This document shows, in pieces, positions 4,576 through 6,022 of a stretch of 6,022 nt of DNA. The notes under the pieces were generated by a model. The model searched no databases. It saw nothing but the letters and a program-made list of their open reading frames with translations, and was not told the origin of the DNA. Numbering within the stretch: position 1 is the stretch's first letter; each line of letters starts with the position of its first letter. The position numbers and the translations under genes are program-made. Source of the DNA: Chitinophagales bacterium (GTDB taxonomy: Bacteria > Bacteroidota > Bacteroidia > Chitinophagales > Chitinophagaceae); NCBI GenBank assembly GCA_013297585.1, contig JAAFHG010000257.1:1-6022 (forward strand), given 5' to 3'.

Positions 4576-6022
4576 ATGATTAGTGCAAGAAATGTAACCC
4601 TAGCGTATGGTAAAAGGGTGTTGTTTGATGAGGTGAACATCAACTTTATTAAGGGTAACTGCTATGGTATTATTGGGGCAAATGGTGCTGGTAAATCGAC
4701 TTTTATGAAGATTTTGGCTGGTGAAATTGAGCCAAATAAGGGTACTGTAGATATTACACCTGGTGAACGTTTGGCGGTGCTAAACCAAAATCAGTTCGCT
4801 TTTGATGAAGAAACGGTACTGAACACGGTGTTGATGGGGCACAAAAAAATGATGGAAGTAATGCAGGCGAAAGATGCAATTTATATGGATCCTGATGCAA
4901 CTGAAGACGATTACATGAAGGCGAGTGAACTTGAGGGTGAGTTTGGTGAAATGGGTGGTTACACGGCTGAAAGTGATGCTGCAACTTTATTAAGCAGCCT
5001 TGGTATAGAAGAAAAGTATCAGCAAAGCTTGATGAAGGATATACCAAGTAACTTAAAATTGCGTGTGTTATTGGCGCAAGCACTGTTTGGTAATCCTGAT
5101 ATTTTGTTATTAGATGAGCCTACGAATGGGTTGGATATTGAAACAATTGGTTGGTTAGAAAACTTCTTAGCCGATTATCAAAATATTGTATTAGTTGTAA
5201 GTCACGATAGACACTTTTTAGATACTGTGTGTACGCACGTATCTGATGTAGACAGATCTAAAATTAAAACCTTTACTGGTAACTATACGTTTTGGTACGA
5301 GAGTAGCCAACTAGCCGCTCGTCAGTTGAACGACAAGAACAAAAAGAACGAAGACAAACGCGCTGCGTTGTTAGATTTTATCGCTCGTTTCTCTGCCAAT
5401 GCCTCTAAGAGTAAGCAAGCAACATCTCGTAAAAAAGCCTTAGAAAAATTAACTATTGAAGAGATAGAACCAAGTAACCGTAAATATCCTGGTATCATTT
5501 TCCAGCCATTGCGTGAAGTAGGTAATCAAATTTTGAATATTGAAAACCTTAGTAAAAGTGTAGATGGCCGTAAATTATTTGACAAAGTAAACTTTAGTGT
5601 AAATAAAGGTGATAAGATTGCATTTTTAAGTAAAGATCCATCGGCTGTAACTAGCTTCTTTGAGATTATTAACGATAATATGCAAGCAGATGCAGGTAAG
5701 TTTGAATGGGGCACAACTGTTACCAAAGCTTACCTACCAGTAGAACATAACGAGTTCTTTAAAAGTGGTGAAACCTTATTGGATTGGTTAAGAAATTTTG
5801 TACCTGCACATATTACCGATGCTGATGAACCATTTTTACGTGGATTCTTTGGTAAAATGTTGTTTAGTGGCGATGATATTATGAAGAAAAATAACGTACT
5901 AAGTGGCGGTGAAAAAGTGCGTTGCATGGTAAGCAAAATGATGTTGCAAAACCCTAACTGTATTATTCTAGACCAACCAACCAATCACTTAGATCTTGAG
6001 AGTATTCAAAGCTTTAATGAAG
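4576..6022 (+). CDS. ybiT: ABC-F family ATPase, YbiT type, 3' end outside the window
   Basis: The frame runs unbroken for 482 codons to the right edge; YbiT is about 530 residues, so most is present. The ATG follows an in-frame TAA (4570-4572), so no earlier start is possible. First nucleotide-binding domain: Walker A GANGAGKST (34-42), PSNLKLR (157-163) where canonical proteins have LSGGQ, as in YbiT (GWKLR), Walker B ILLLDEPTN with E181, and H-switch SHDRHF (209-214). The inter-domain linker contains FSANASKSKQATSR (from about 272), strikingly YbiT-like. Second domain: signature LSGGEK (442-447). However, its Walker A position reads SKDPSAVTS (352-360), lacking GxGK, and Walker B reads LDQPTNHLD with Q467 in place of the catalytic Glu. 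There are no membrane segments: ABC-F proteins act on the ribosome, not in transport. Likely role is translation tuning, inferred from family. It has its own promoter and is not part of the upstream operon. Confidence 0.9.
   Translation, partial: MISARNVTLAYGKRVLFDEVNINFIKGNCYGIIGANGAGKSTFMKILAGEIEPNKGTVDITPGERLAVLNQNQFAFDEETVLNTVLMGHKKMMEVMQAKDAIYMDPDATEDDYMKASELEGEFGEMGGYTAESDAATLLSSLGIEEKYQQSLMKDIPSNLKLRVLLAQALFGNPDILLLDEPTNGLDIETIGWLENFLADYQNIVLVVSHDRHFLDTVCTHVSDVDRSKIKTFTGNYTFWYESSQLAARQLNDKNKKNEDKRAALLDFIARFSANASKSKQATSRKKALEKLTIEEIEPSNRKYPGIIFQPLREVGNQILNIENLSKSVDGRKLFDKVNFSVNKGDKIAFLSKDPSAVTSFFEIINDNMQADAGKFEWGTTVTKAYLPVEHNEFFKSGETLLDWLRNFVPAHITDADEPFLRGFFGKMLFSGDDIMKKNNVLSGGEKVRCMVSKMMLQNPNCIILDQPTNHLDLESIQSFNE

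Noticed and set aside
4754..5984. Minus-strand open frames at 4754-5083, 5526-5726 and 5730-5984
   Set aside because: They lie antisense to the ABC-F coding region, whose motifs are clear, and their translations show no domain.

Overview
The window looks like chromosomal DNA of a Bacteroidota bacterium, possibly Chitinophagaceae or a relative. The DNA is AT-rich, the start codons have no Shine-Dalgarno sequences, two promoters fit the Bacteroidota TTTG / TAnnTTTG pattern, and the CarboxypepD_reg-like protein is typical of this phylum. The taxon below phylum is a guess.

Layout, left to right. Positions 2-382 are the 3' end of a phosphodiester glycosidase (NAGPA-domain) gene. Positions 383-999 hold no gene. 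They contain a 23-bp perfect inverted repeat, two adjacent REP/BIME-like units (564-739 and 740-846), a strong terminator (855-896) and a promoter (933-964). Positions 1000-2632 carry three small genes in one direction: an unrecognised helical protein, a short pentapeptide-repeat protein and a four-helix membrane protein. A decayed REP unit (1703-1774) lies between the first two. Positions 2713-3500 are a complete REP-associated tyrosine transposase (RAYT) element: a 176-bp leader almost identical to 564-739, an intact HUH/Y1 transposase gene, and a terminal REP hairpin. Next come two overlapping genes for exported proteins, a carboxypeptidase-regulatory-like protein and an antibiotic-biosynthesis-monooxygenase-fold protein, closed by a 17-bp perfect hairpin. 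The window ends inside a YbiT-type ABC-F ATPase gene (4576-6022, 3' end missing).

The unifying theme is the RAYT and its REP sequences. Seven recognisable REP hairpins in two orientations, plus one fossil unit and one stemless remnant, are scattered through 3 kb. The left and right hairpins keep their pairing while differing by paired base changes. The 176-bp leader ends one base before the RAYT start codon; in the other copy the transposase gene is replaced at exactly that point by a second REP pair. This suggests a modular autonomous/non-autonomous pair. The two 176-bp copies are direct repeats around the three-gene block, so that block could be lost by recombination. A separate point of interest is the ABC-F protein, whose second nucleotide-binding domain lacks the Walker A lysine and has Gln in place of the catalytic Glu.
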